A DNA stretch of 64,000 nt from CAXRDE01 sp964229355 (GTDB lineage Bacteria > Cyanobacteriota > Sericytochromatia > UBA7694). The stretch spans positions 62,001 to 126,000 of the forward strand of contig CAXRDE010000002.1 in NCBI GenBank assembly GCA_964229355.1, in the 5' to 3' direction. A program made the position numbers and the translations under genes. The notes below the pieces were generated by a model. The model was not told where the DNA came from. It worked only from the letters and a program-made list of their open reading frames with translations, and did no database searches. Positions 42,416 through 51,047 of this stretch are shown here, piece after piece (the stretch's first letter is position 1; each line of letters opens with the position of its first letter).

Positions 42416-43150
42416 ATGCGCGGCAGTTTAATGGTCTATGAGCTTTTTTTAATGCTGTTGTCTGTGGGGGTCTATGGCAGTGCGTTTGCGCTCACTGCGG
42501 CCTCGGCCTTATTTTTAAGTCAGGTATTGCCCTGGGGCTGGCCCTGGTGGGGCTTTTTTATGCCAATGCTGGTGGTCGTATTTACGGTGGGCGTGATTGT
42601 AGCGGTGGGCTGTTTACGCTTGCTTTTGCCCGCGATGAAAGCAGGACACTTTACCGCACCCGTCAGCCCGGCCTTTTATGTGTGGACCTTACATTTAAGC
42701 TTAAATCGCCTGGTGTTTATTGAGCCCCTGCACAGCCTTATTTTATACTCTTCGGTGTTGCGCTATTTGGCTTTGCGGGCTCTGGGGGCAAAGCTTGCCT
42801 ACGGCACGTCGATTTCTGCCAAAGTCAGTTTCACGGATCTGCCCTTTATTGAAATTGGCGAAGGCTGCATTGTGGGGGCCAATTCTTTATTAACAGGCCA
42901 TTACCTAAACAAAGGCAATTTGTTTTTAGGCAAAATTGTGATTGGGGAGCGCGTCAATGTGGGGGGCTATTGTCGCATTGGGCCCGGTGTGCAAATTGGC
43001 GATGATACCTGGATTGGTGCGGACTGTCAGATTGCGCCCATGGTCACCATTGGCAAAAAATGCACCCTGGAGCCGGGCAGTACCCTGGCACCGGGCACGC
43101 ACTTGCCCGATGGGGCCACTTATCCGCCGCAAGAAAGCACGGTGTGGTAG
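42416..43150 (+). CDS. Membrane-anchored hexapeptide acyltransferase
   Basis: 244-aa protein with two or three N-terminal membrane helices (~8-70) and a left-handed beta-helix (~125-235) of hexapeptide repeats (IEIGEGCIVGANSLL, IGERVNVGGYCRIGPGVQIGDDTWIGA in parts). Likely an O- or N-acyltransferase acting on an envelope sugar or lipid. ATG 42410 lies inside the AAGGAGGATG Shine-Dalgarno stretch, so ATG 42416 is preferred. It is 22 nt behind the TLC-like gene and abuts the stop of the convergent spoVR gene with no spacer. Confidence 0.75.
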   Translation: MRGSLMVYELFLMLLSVGVYGSAFALTAASALFLSQVLPWGWPWWGFFMPMLVVVFTVGVIVAVGCLRLLLPAMKAGHFTAPVSPAFYVWTLHLSLNRLVFIEPLHSLILYSSVLRYLALRALGAKLAYGTSISAKVSFTDLPFIEIGEGCIVGANSLLTGHYLNKGNLFLGKIVIGERVNVGGYCRIGPGVQIGDDTWIGADCQIAPMVTIGKKCTLEPGSTLAPGTHLPDGATYPPQESTVW

Positions 43151-44641
43151 CTAGAGCAGTTTAGAGCTGTGATCGGTGCCGTCGAAGCTCAGACGCACCT
43201 TGCGGTCGTCCACCAGGGTTTCTAAGTTGACAGGGCGCTTCCAGATGCGGTACAAATTGCGCAGGGTATCCTGGGCAAAGTCCTGTTTGAGGTCTACCCC
43301 TTCGTGGGTATGATGCAAGAGCAGCTCTCCACGGTTGGCGAAGTTACCGTCAGTGACGCGAATATCGGGTTCGCCAAAGTTGGTGAGGCTGGTGAGCAGT
43401 TTGCTCTTGATGTCTTGAAACTGACGAGAGGCAATTTCGTACTGCTCGGTATTGCCGTTATAAGCAAAGGTAAAGAGCTTCATGTCTTCACACAATTCCA
43501 TGGTTAAAAACTCGTCTAAAAACATGACGTCATTATAGACGCGGCGTACCTCAAAGATTTTTTGACGGCCCAGTCCCAGTTCTTTGTTCCAGGCTTTCTT
43601 TTCTTCGTAGGTGGCGATCTCATCGTAAGCTTTACCAAAGCGACCCGTGTTCCAACGCTCTTCGATGTTTCTGAAGATTTCTAAGCCAATTTTGTAGGGG
43701 TTGAGTTGTTTGCCTGCCATGGCCACGGTGCCGGAGTGCAGTTCTGCAAAATCTACGATTTCGCTGGCGTTGGCGGCTTTTTGGGTCATGATGGTGGAGT
43801 GCCAGTAAGAAGCCCAGCCTTCGTTCATGATTTTTGTGGCCCGCTGGGGCGCAAAATATAACGCTTCGTCTCTGACAATCGAAAGGACTTCATGCTGCCA
43901 GTTTTCAAGGGGGGCATGCTGCATTAAAAACAGCAACACATCTCGAAAGGGTTCTGACGGAAACTGAGCCTTGTAAGCTTTTTGTTCGTCTTTGTACTGT
44001 TGTTCTTGCTCTTTAAGGTAGTCTGTCGGGTTGATGAACTTGTCCATGTGGGGTTTGGACTTCAGGCGAAAATTGGGCATGTCTTCCTGGGGATCATCGT
44101 AGCCGGCCACAGGCTTCTCTTTGGTTTCATAGCGCACAATGTGCGGGGTATGAAAATCAATGAGATTTTCGATTGAGAGGCAGGTGTCTAAAAAATCCTC
44201 GACCTTTTCTTCGCCATAGCGCTCCATGTAACGGCGAATTTGGGTGCCGTGATTGGCCATGACATCCACCATTTTGCGGTTGGTGTGGGCAAAGCAGGCA
44301 TTGTTTTTAAAAAAGTCACAATGGCCGTAGACATGGGCCATAATGGTCTTTTGATCCACAAAGCGGTTGCAGTTCATGAGGTAGGCATAACATGGGTCGG
44401 TGTTGATCACCAGCTCATAAATCTTTTGCAAGCCGTAGGCATAGGCCTTGCTCATGCGGTTGTATTCCATGCCAAAACGCCAGTGCGGGTAACGTACCGG
44501 AAATCCGTCATAAGCGGCGATCTGGTTCATGGTTTCAAAATCCACCATTTCGAAGATCACCTCAAAAAAGTCCAGGCCGTAGTCACGGGCGTGGGCGGCG
44601 ATCTCCTGACGGGTGCTTTCAAGTTCAGGGGATAAGCTCAT
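43151..44641 (-). CDS. spoVR: SpoVR family protein
   Basis: 496-aa cytoplasmic protein of the SpoVR family. Conserved blocks: YDGFPVRYPHWRFGMEYNRM in parts, YELVINTDPCYAYLMN, VYGHCDFFKNN, THHIV-like HTPHIVRYE and NEGWASYWH. Function is not settled; in enterobacteria (YcgB) and Bacillus it is linked to stationary-phase or spore-cortex physiology. Last gene of prkA-yeaH-spoVR, starting 2 nt after yeaH. The product is full length. Confidence 0.95.
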   Translation of the reverse strand: MSLSPELESTRQEIAAHARDYGLDFFEVIFEMVDFETMNQIAAYDGFPVRYPHWRFGMEYNRMSKAYAYGLQKIYELVINTDPCYAYLMNCNRFVDQKTIMAHVYGHCDFFKNNACFAHTNRKMVDVMANHGTQIRRYMERYGEEKVEDFLDTCLSIENLIDFHTPHIVRYETKEKPVAGYDDPQEDMPNFRLKSKPHMDKFINPTDYLKEQEQQYKDEQKAYKAQFPSEPFRDVLLFLMQHAPLENWQHEVLSIVRDEALYFAPQRATKIMNEGWASYWHSTIMTQKAANASEIVDFAELHSGTVAMAGKQLNPYKIGLEIFRNIEERWNTGRFGKAYDEIATYEEKKAWNKELGLGRQKIFEVRRVYNDVMFLDEFLTMELCEDMKLFTFAYNGNTEQYEIASRQFQDIKSKLLTSLTNFGEPDIRVTDGNFANRGELLLHHTHEGVDLKQDFAQDTLRNLYRIWKRPVNLETLVDDRKVRLSFDGTDHSSKLL

Positions 44642-44643
44642 GG

Positions 44644-45759
44644 TTATTTTCCTTTGCCCAGGAAGGTTTTAATGCCTTTGAGAATGGCTTCTTTGTTTTC
44701 AATTTTGGCCAGGGTGATTTTTTCTTCGTCAGGAAAGTGCTTTTCGAGCTCTTTAATGAATTTACCACTGCCGTAGCGGCTTTCGACCTGGCCGTAAGAA
44801 AACAGATTTGAGGCGGGTAGCAGTTCGTCTTTGATCAGACGAATACACTCTTCGTTATCGCGCTCAGACCAATTGTCCCCATCAGAAAAGTGAAAGGGGT
44901 AAATATTCCACTGATCGACGGGATAGTCCTGACGAATCATATCAGCACAGAGTTTATAGGCCGATGAAATGACGGTGCCCCCGCTTTCACGTACCCGAAA
45001 GAAGGTGTCTTTGTCCACTTCTTTGGCGACGGTGTCGTGAATAATATAGCGGGTGACCAGGCCTTTGTAGTGGCTGCGCAACCAGGTGTCGATCCAAAAA
45101 GAGGTCATGCGTACAATCTCTTTTTGGGCTTCCTCCATCGAGCCTGAAACGTCCATCATTAAAATAATGACGGCATTGGTCATGGGCTCAGGGGTTTCCT
45201 GGCGATAGCGAAAGCGCAAGTCTTTGCGAATAGGCACAATAATCGGGTTCTCAGGGTTGTACTCCCCGGAGGAGATCTGGCGCTTTAAAGCCTCTTTATA
45301 AGTGCGCTTAAAGTGACGTAAGGAGTTAGGCCCCACCTGATTAATGCTGCTATAGCGCCCTTTGATGCTTTCAATTTGTTCAGCACCTTTGGGCTCAATG
45401 CGGGGCAACTCCAGTTCCTCAGCCATGATTTCCACAAATTCATCAAAGCTGATTTCTACTTCCATGGGGTGCTCACCGGGTTGATCTCCCGCTTCGCCGC
45501 CACCCTGACCTTGACCCTGTTGGGGCTGTCCGACGGGATCGCCTTCTTTGCCGTCTCCAGAGCCCACGCCGCCGCCTTTGTTGCCGTCCAGCTTGAAGCG
45601 GGGAATGTCAATCTGGGGAATGGGAATCGACACCACGTCTTTTCCCTGTTTGCCCATCATTTCGCCCTGAGACACGTATTTTTTCAGGTTATCGCGCACT
45701 TTACCCCGCACAATGCGTTTAAAGCGCGCCATATCCTGGTCGATGCGTGTTTTAGCCAT
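44644..45759 (-). CDS. yeaH: YeaH/YhbH family VWA protein (DUF444)
   Basis: 371-aa protein of the DUF444 family, with a Gly/Gln-rich linker (~70-95), and a von Willebrand A-like domain carrying the metal-site motif DVSGSM near residue 200. It partners PrkA and SpoVR in many bacteria in starvation and stress survival. ATG overlaps the prkA stop by 1 nt (TAATG). Confidence 0.93.
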   Translation of the reverse strand: MAKTRIDQDMARFKRIVRGKVRDNLKKYVSQGEMMGKQGKDVVSIPIPQIDIPRFKLDGNKGGGVGSGDGKEGDPVGQPQQGQGQGGGEAGDQPGEHPMEVEISFDEFVEIMAEELELPRIEPKGAEQIESIKGRYSSINQVGPNSLRHFKRTYKEALKRQISSGEYNPENPIIVPIRKDLRFRYRQETPEPMTNAVIILMMDVSGSMEEAQKEIVRMTSFWIDTWLRSHYKGLVTRYIIHDTVAKEVDKDTFFRVRESGGTVISSAYKLCADMIRQDYPVDQWNIYPFHFSDGDNWSERDNEECIRLIKDELLPASNLFSYGQVESRYGSGKFIKELEKHFPDEEKITLAKIENKEAILKGIKTFLGKGK

Positions 45760-47801
45760 TAGCTGTCTCTGGCGTCCCCACGGGCGAAGATGCTGGCCAC
45801 AAAGTTGAGCACATCGGTGGCGGAAGCTTCGTTATATCCGTGGTTTTTGATCAGGCGCTCTTTGACCACGTCAATTTGCTGTTGATCTTTTTCGTCCATG
45901 ACATTACTCAGCAAGCTGGTGAGCTTAATGGAGTCTTTGCGGTCTTCAAAGAGCTTGAGTTCCAGGGCTTTTTGTAAGCGGGCGTTGGTGTCGTACTCAA
46001 AGGTACGGCCTTCAATGGCCAGAGCACCGATATAGTTCATGATTTCGCGACGGAAGTCGTCTTTGCGATTCTCAGGAATATCGATTTTTTCTTCAATGGA
46101 GCGCATGAGTTTTTCATCGGGCTGCTCGTAATTGCCCGTGTACTTGTTTTTGACCTTTTCTTTTTGGGTGTAGGCCTTAATGTTTTCGATGTAGTTGCCT
46201 GCGAGATTACGAATGGCATCTTCATCAGCAGAAATTGCGCGCTGGACTTCGCCTTTGACGATGTTTTCGTACTCTTCTTTGACCACGGCAAGCATTTCTT
46301 TGTAATGCTTGCGCTCGTCCTCATTGTTAATGAGCGAGTGGTTTTTAAGACCGGCTTCTAACTCATTCATCACCATAAAGGGATTGATGTAGTTTTCGTC
46401 AGCGTATTTGACCAGAGCATTGGACAATTTGTCTTGAATATAGCGGGGGGAAATCCCCGTAAGACCCTCACGGACGGTTTCTTTGCGCAATTCTTTGACA
46501 TTGTCTTCAGTGAAGCCGGGCACCATTTGGCCGTTGTACAGCTTCATCTTTTGCAAGAGGCTGAGATTGTGCTTCTTGGGCTGTTCTAAACGGGTGAGAA
46601 TGGCCCACATGGAAGCCACTTCAATGGTGTGGGGAGCAATGTGCATCTCTTTGATCTTTTCGGCATTAAAATCTTTTTCATAGACTTTAATTTCTTGATC
46701 CAGTTTGGTGATGTACGGAATATCGATTTTGATGGTGCGGTCCCGCAGGGCTTCCATAAATTCATTGCTTTGCAATTTACGGAACTCGGGTTCGTTGGTG
46801 TGGCCAATAATCACTTCATCAATGTCTGTTTGGGCAAACTTTTTGGGCTTGACACGGTGTTCTTGCGAAGCGGTCAACAGATCGTACAAGAACGCCACAT
46901 CCAGTTTGAGCACCTCAATAAACTCAATAATCCCCCGGTTGGCAATATTGAATTCACCGTCAAAGTTAAAGGCGCGGGGGTCGGAGTCCGAGCCATACTC
47001 TGCGATTTTGCGGTAGTTGATATCGCCCGTTAATTCGGTGGAATCCTGATTTTTTTCGTCTTTGGGTTGGAAGGTACCAATGCCGGTACGATCGCGCTCA
47101 GAGATCAACATACGGTGGACGCGAATGTGTTTTTCCACCATGGTGGCCCAATCGCCTTTGTACTTTTCTAAAAAGTGATTGTAGTAATAGCGGCACAGGG
47201 GGTTCAGATCCCCTTTAATGATCAGACGGTCTTCAGGGGCCAGATTTTCGTTGATTTTCTCCATGACCCTGGCCCGCAGGTCTTCGGGCAAAAGCTTGAG
47301 GGGTTCTTCATGCATGGGACTGGGAATGACTTCGCCGTCATCCATCACCCAGGAGTACGTGTACAGAGCGCCTTCAGGGGAGCGAGAGTACTGCTCTAAG
47401 CTTTTTTTGAGCAAGCGCGCCACGGTGGATTTTGAAGAACCCACAGGCCCGTGCAGCAAAATGACCCGTTTTTCGGTGCCGTAACGCCGTGCAGCCGCTT
47501 TGAGCACCTGTACCAGCTTCATCAGATGGATATCGAGACCAAAGATGGCATCATCCCCGTTTCCATAGGGATCATTAAAAAATTTGTATCGAATAATGCG
47601 TTTTTTATATTCGGTATATTCTTCTTTGCCGAAGGACATCACCATGTCGTATACCCGTTGAAAGGCCGAACGGGCAATTTTAGGGGTTTCGTAGACTTTG
47701 TCTAAATAGGCTTCAAAACTGCCTTCCCAGCGAAGTTCCTGGTATTCGTCGGTGTTTTGCAAAGATTTCACATAAGAAATAAGTTCGGAACCTTGTCCCA
47801 T
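45759..47801 (-). CDS. prkA: PrkA serine protein kinase / AAA protein
   Basis: 680-aa protein: AAA+ domain with Walker A GPVGSSKST (118-126) and the C-terminal PrkA domain. Members are described as Ser/Thr protein kinases and, in Bacillus, as a protease-like AAA factor for sporulation sigma control; YeaG of E. coli acts in nitrogen starvation. AAGGAG precedes ATG. First gene of prkA-yeaH-spoVR. It lies downstream of, and in the same direction as, the pilus/sigma operon after no visible terminator upstream of it; the 73-nt gap at 47802-47874 must hold its promoter. Confidence 0.95.
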   Translation of the reverse strand: MGQGSELISYVKSLQNTDEYQELRWEGSFEAYLDKVYETPKIARSAFQRVYDMVMSFGKEEYTEYKKRIIRYKFFNDPYGNGDDAIFGLDIHLMKLVQVLKAAARRYGTEKRVILLHGPVGSSKSTVARLLKKSLEQYSRSPEGALYTYSWVMDDGEVIPSPMHEEPLKLLPEDLRARVMEKINENLAPEDRLIIKGDLNPLCRYYYNHFLEKYKGDWATMVEKHIRVHRMLISERDRTGIGTFQPKDEKNQDSTELTGDINYRKIAEYGSDSDPRAFNFDGEFNIANRGIIEFIEVLKLDVAFLYDLLTASQEHRVKPKKFAQTDIDEVIIGHTNEPEFRKLQSNEFMEALRDRTIKIDIPYITKLDQEIKVYEKDFNAEKIKEMHIAPHTIEVASMWAILTRLEQPKKHNLSLLQKMKLYNGQMVPGFTEDNVKELRKETVREGLTGISPRYIQDKLSNALVKYADENYINPFMVMNELEAGLKNHSLINNEDERKHYKEMLAVVKEEYENIVKGEVQRAISADEDAIRNLAGNYIENIKAYTQKEKVKNKYTGNYEQPDEKLMRSIEEKIDIPENRKDDFRREIMNYIGALAIEGRTFEYDTNARLQKALELKLFEDRKDSIKLTSLLSNVMDEKDQQQIDVVKERLIKNHGYNEASATDVLNFVASIFARGDARDS

Positions 47802-47874
47802 GGTGTTGCTCCTTCAGTGCTTAATTTGTTGACGTTGTAATATATTGTGACACAAAGCAGGGGTTGGCGTAAAA

Positions 47875-48609
47875 CTACCAGGGGGTAACGCGGGTGTTGA
47901 GGGTGTCCCACAGTTCGCCCATGGCTTTTTTTAAGCGGCGTGACACCTGCATCTGTGAAATACCTAAGTGTTTGGCGATTTCGGTTTGGGTGAGGTCTTC
48001 GTAAAAGGCAAATTCAATGAGCTGGCGGGATTGCGCTTTAATATTACTCAGAGCTCCTTGCAATAAGAGGCGATCTTCATGAGCCAGTTGAAAGCTTTGT
48101 GTACTATCGTCTTCAATATTTTCGATTAAGGTAATATCGTTATCGGTGTGCTGATGGGCTTTTTGGTTTAAAGAGATGGGAGCATAATTGGAGGCCATAC
48201 AATAAACTTCTTCCAGTTTATCGACGGTGATTTGCAGGTGAGCGGCCAGTTCATCACTGTCGGGAGAACGATCCAGGCTCTGGGATAGCTCTTGCTCGGC
48301 CTGGCGTACGCGGGGCAAGAGTTCTTGCAAATCTCGGGGTAACTTGACCGTGGCCACCTGGTCTCTCAGATAATGGCGGATTTCACTACTAATAACATGA
48401 GAAGCATAGGTCTTGAAACTGGCGGAGCGACTGCTGTCGAAGCGCTCAATGGCACGGATTAAACCAATACTGCCCACCTGTACCAGGTCTTCGTAATGGT
48501 TTTGTACCGCTGAATGAACATAGCGTTGCGCAATACGATGCACCAGCGGCAAATAATCTGCAATGACCGCTTCTTTGCTCTGTTTCCCCACCAGTGTTTG
48601 ACTTGCCAC
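47875..48609 (-). CDS. Group 3 sigma-70 factor (SigB/SigF-like)
   Basis: 244-aa alternative sigma factor with regions 2 (YEDLVQVGSIGLIRAIERFD), 3 and 4 (DLTQTEIAKHLGISQMQVSRRLKKA in parts), close to the SigB/SigF stress or motility class. It follows pilC by 11 nt, so it is the last gene of the pilus operon and lies just upstream of prkA. That order suggests it controls pilus genes, the stress trio, or both. No anti-sigma gene is adjacent. Function inferred. Confidence 0.88.
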   Translation of the reverse strand: MASQTLVGKQSKEAVIADYLPLVHRIAQRYVHSAVQNHYEDLVQVGSIGLIRAIERFDSSRSASFKTYASHVISSEIRHYLRDQVATVKLPRDLQELLPRVRQAEQELSQSLDRSPDSDELAAHLQITVDKLEEVYCMASNYAPISLNQKAHQHTDNDITLIENIEDDSTQSFQLAHEDRLLLQGALSNIKAQSRQLIEFAFYEDLTQTEIAKHLGISQMQVSRRLKKAMGELWDTLNTRVTPW

Positions 48610-48620
48610 AACAACCTCGC

Positions 48621-49844
48621 TTATTGGATGGCGCTGATAACGCTAAACATCGGAAGATACATACCAATGATGATACTTCCGACCATACCACCGATACCTA
48701 CCATCATAAGCGGTTCTAAAAGGGAGGTCAATGCCTTAACGGCCTGTTCGACTTCTTCATCGTAAAAGTCAGCCACCTTACTCAGCATGGCGTCGATGTT
48801 ACCGGATTCTTCACCAATGGAGATCATCTGGGTCACCATGGGCGGGAATAAATTGGTTTGCTCCAGAGGTTTGGTCATGCCTTCCCCTTCACTTACCGCT
48901 TCGCGTACTTTGGCAATCCCGTTGGCAATGTGCACGTTCCCTGCGGTATCCTGGGTGATTTCCAGGGCGGTCATTAAGGGAACACCGCTTCGCAGTAGCG
49001 TTCCCAGGGTTCGGGTAAAGCGGGCCACGGCCACTTTCCGAATGATGTTTCCGAAAATGGGCGCTTTGAGCATGACGTTGTCAAACCATGAGCGACCAAA
49101 AGGGGTTTTGATAAAGGCAATGAGGCCGTACACACTGCCGATGGTACCACCCAGAACCAAATACCAGGTGTCCCGGATAATATTACTCATATTAATGAGC
49201 ATCAACGTGAAGGTGGGTAGATCTACCCCCATGGAGTCAAACATTTCTTTAAAGATGGGAATAACGAAATACAGCAAGAACACGAAGATCAAAGAGGCAA
49301 TCACCCCAACCACCACAGGGTAGGTCATGGCTGATTTCAATTGGCCAATTAAACGGGCGTTGTTTTCTAAGAAAAAGGCCAGACGATCCAGAACCTCGTC
49401 CAAAACCCCCCCGATTTCGCCGGCGGAGACCATGCTCACATAGAGCTTTGAAAACACCTTGGGATGATCGGCCATGGACTCTGACAAAGAGCGGCCTTCC
49501 TCAACGCCGTCTCGTACTTCGCCGAGCACTTTTTTAAAGACATCCGAAGAGGCCTGATCCACCATGATGTTGAGGGCCCGTAAGAGTGCAACCCCGGAGT
49601 TAATCATGGTGGCGAACTGCCGGGTAAAAATAACCATCTCTTTTAATTTGACTTTTTGAAATTTCAAAAGCCAATCGTTGAGGGGTTTAAGGATATCGTC
49701 GCTGCCCTGTTTCTCTTCAATCGAGATGGGAAACAAGCCTTGTTCTCTGAGCTTGGCGCGGGCCTGTGCTAAATTGTCGGCCTCAATGCTTTTATTGACC
49801 TGTTGTCCTTTGGCATCACGTACGGTACATGCAAATTGTGTCAT
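48621..49844 (-). CDS. pilC: Type IV pilus inner-membrane platform PilC
   Basis: 407-aa PilC/GspF-type platform protein with two homologous cytoplasmic T2SSF domains (~65-190 and ~270-395) and three membrane helices (~170, ~215-240, ~380-405). Motifs: FTRQFATMINSGVALLRAL and FTRTLGTLLRSGVPLMTAL. It recruits the PilB and PilT ATPases at the pilus base. Same-strand neighbours pilT and pilB support the call. Confidence 0.95.
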   Translation of the reverse strand: MTQFACTVRDAKGQQVNKSIEADNLAQARAKLREQGLFPISIEEKQGSDDILKPLNDWLLKFQKVKLKEMVIFTRQFATMINSGVALLRALNIMVDQASSDVFKKVLGEVRDGVEEGRSLSESMADHPKVFSKLYVSMVSAGEIGGVLDEVLDRLAFFLENNARLIGQLKSAMTYPVVVGVIASLIFVFLLYFVIPIFKEMFDSMGVDLPTFTLMLINMSNIIRDTWYLVLGGTIGSVYGLIAFIKTPFGRSWFDNVMLKAPIFGNIIRKVAVARFTRTLGTLLRSGVPLMTALEITQDTAGNVHIANGIAKVREAVSEGEGMTKPLEQTNLFPPMVTQMISIGEESGNIDAMLSKVADFYDEEVEQAVKALTSLLEPLMMVGIGGMVGSIIIGMYLPMFSVISAIQ

Positions 49845-49883
49845 GACTGAGATATCCTTTCTGTCCTTGGTTTAACGCGGGGG

Positions 49884-51026
49884 TTAGCGCCCTGCGTAAC
49901 CTCCGCCCTTCATGGCGGCAGTGGCGCCAGCGCCCATTTCGCTCATCAGACGCTGGAAATCTTCTGGACGACTGGTCTTACCAATAGCGTCTTCGAAGCG
50001 AATTTGGCGGCTCAAACACAGATCTTTGAGGGCCATTTCGAGGGTTTGCATGCCGTATTTGCCACCGGTTTGAATGGCAGAGTACATCTGGGCGGTTTTT
50101 CCTTCACGAATGAGGTTGGCAATCGCCGGGGTAACCATCATGACTTCCATGGCCATAACGCGCCCTTTGCCTTTGGCCAGGGGATCACCCGCTCCTCCCG
50201 TACGGGGGAGCAAGGTTTGCGAAAGGACGCCCACCAGTGAGTTGGAAAGCTGAACGCGGGTTTGCATTTGCTGGTGAGGTGGGAAAACGTCTACAATACG
50301 GTCGACGGTTTGGCTGGCGGAGCTGGTGTGGAGGGTTCCGAACACCAGGTGACCGGTTTCTGCGGCGGTGAGCGCCAATTGAATGGTCTCTAAGTCCCGC
50401 ATCTCACCCACCAGAATAATATCTGGATCTTCCCGCAGTGACGCTTTTAAGGCATTGGCAAAGGACTTCGTGTCTTCGCCCAACTCCCGTTGATTGACCA
50501 GACTTTTTTTCGACACATGTAGGTATTCAATGGGGTCTTCAATCGTCAAGATGTGCTCAGACTTGCTGGTATTGATCAGGTCGATCATGGAGGCCAGTGT
50601 GGTGGATTTACCTGAACCGGTGGGACCGGTGACCAGAATGAGCCCCCGGGGTTTGTTGATCAGTTCTTTGACGACCGGCGGTAACCCCAGCTCTTCAAAG
50701 CGAGGAATTTTCGAAGCAATGGTCCGCAGGGCAGCGGCATAAGCGCCTTTGTCTTTGTAGACGTTAACGCGAAAACGCCCCAGGCCGATAACGCCATAAG
50801 AACAGTCAAGTTCCCAGGTTTGTTCAAGGACTTTGCGCTGATCGTTGGTGAGAATGCTAAAAATAAGCTTTTGGGTTTCATCGGCGGTCAGAGGCTCGTA
50901 ATCGGTGGCTTGCAGTTTTCCCCCCACACGAATCATCGGAGGAACACCAGCTGCAATGTGCAAATCACTGGCGTCTTTGTCAAAAACGAGCTGAAGCAGC
51001 TCTTCCATATAAATTTCTTGTGCCAT
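49884..51026 (-). CDS. pilT: Type IV pilus retraction ATPase PilT
   Basis: 380-aa hexameric ATPase that depolymerises the pilus. Walker A GPTGSGKST (134-142), Asp box, Walker B DPDIILVGEMRD, His box, and the PilT-specific helix AIANLIREGKTAQM. Located between pilC and pilB. The Walker, Asp, and His motifs are intact, so the pilus should retract. Confidence 0.96.
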   Translation of the reverse strand: MAQEIYMEELLQLVFDKDASDLHIAAGVPPMIRVGGKLQATDYEPLTADETQKLIFSILTNDQRKVLEQTWELDCSYGVIGLGRFRVNVYKDKGAYAAALRTIASKIPRFEELGLPPVVKELINKPRGLILVTGPTGSGKSTTLASMIDLINTSKSEHILTIEDPIEYLHVSKKSLVNQRELGEDTKSFANALKASLREDPDIILVGEMRDLETIQLALTAAETGHLVFGTLHTSSASQTVDRIVDVFPPHQQMQTRVQLSNSLVGVLSQTLLPRTGGAGDPLAKGKGRVMAMEVMMVTPAIANLIREGKTAQMYSAIQTGGKYGMQTLEMALKDLCLSRQIRFEDAIGKTSRPEDFQRLMSEMGAGATAAMKGGGYAGR

Positions 51027-51047
51027 CTTTTTGCTCCTCTATGTTGA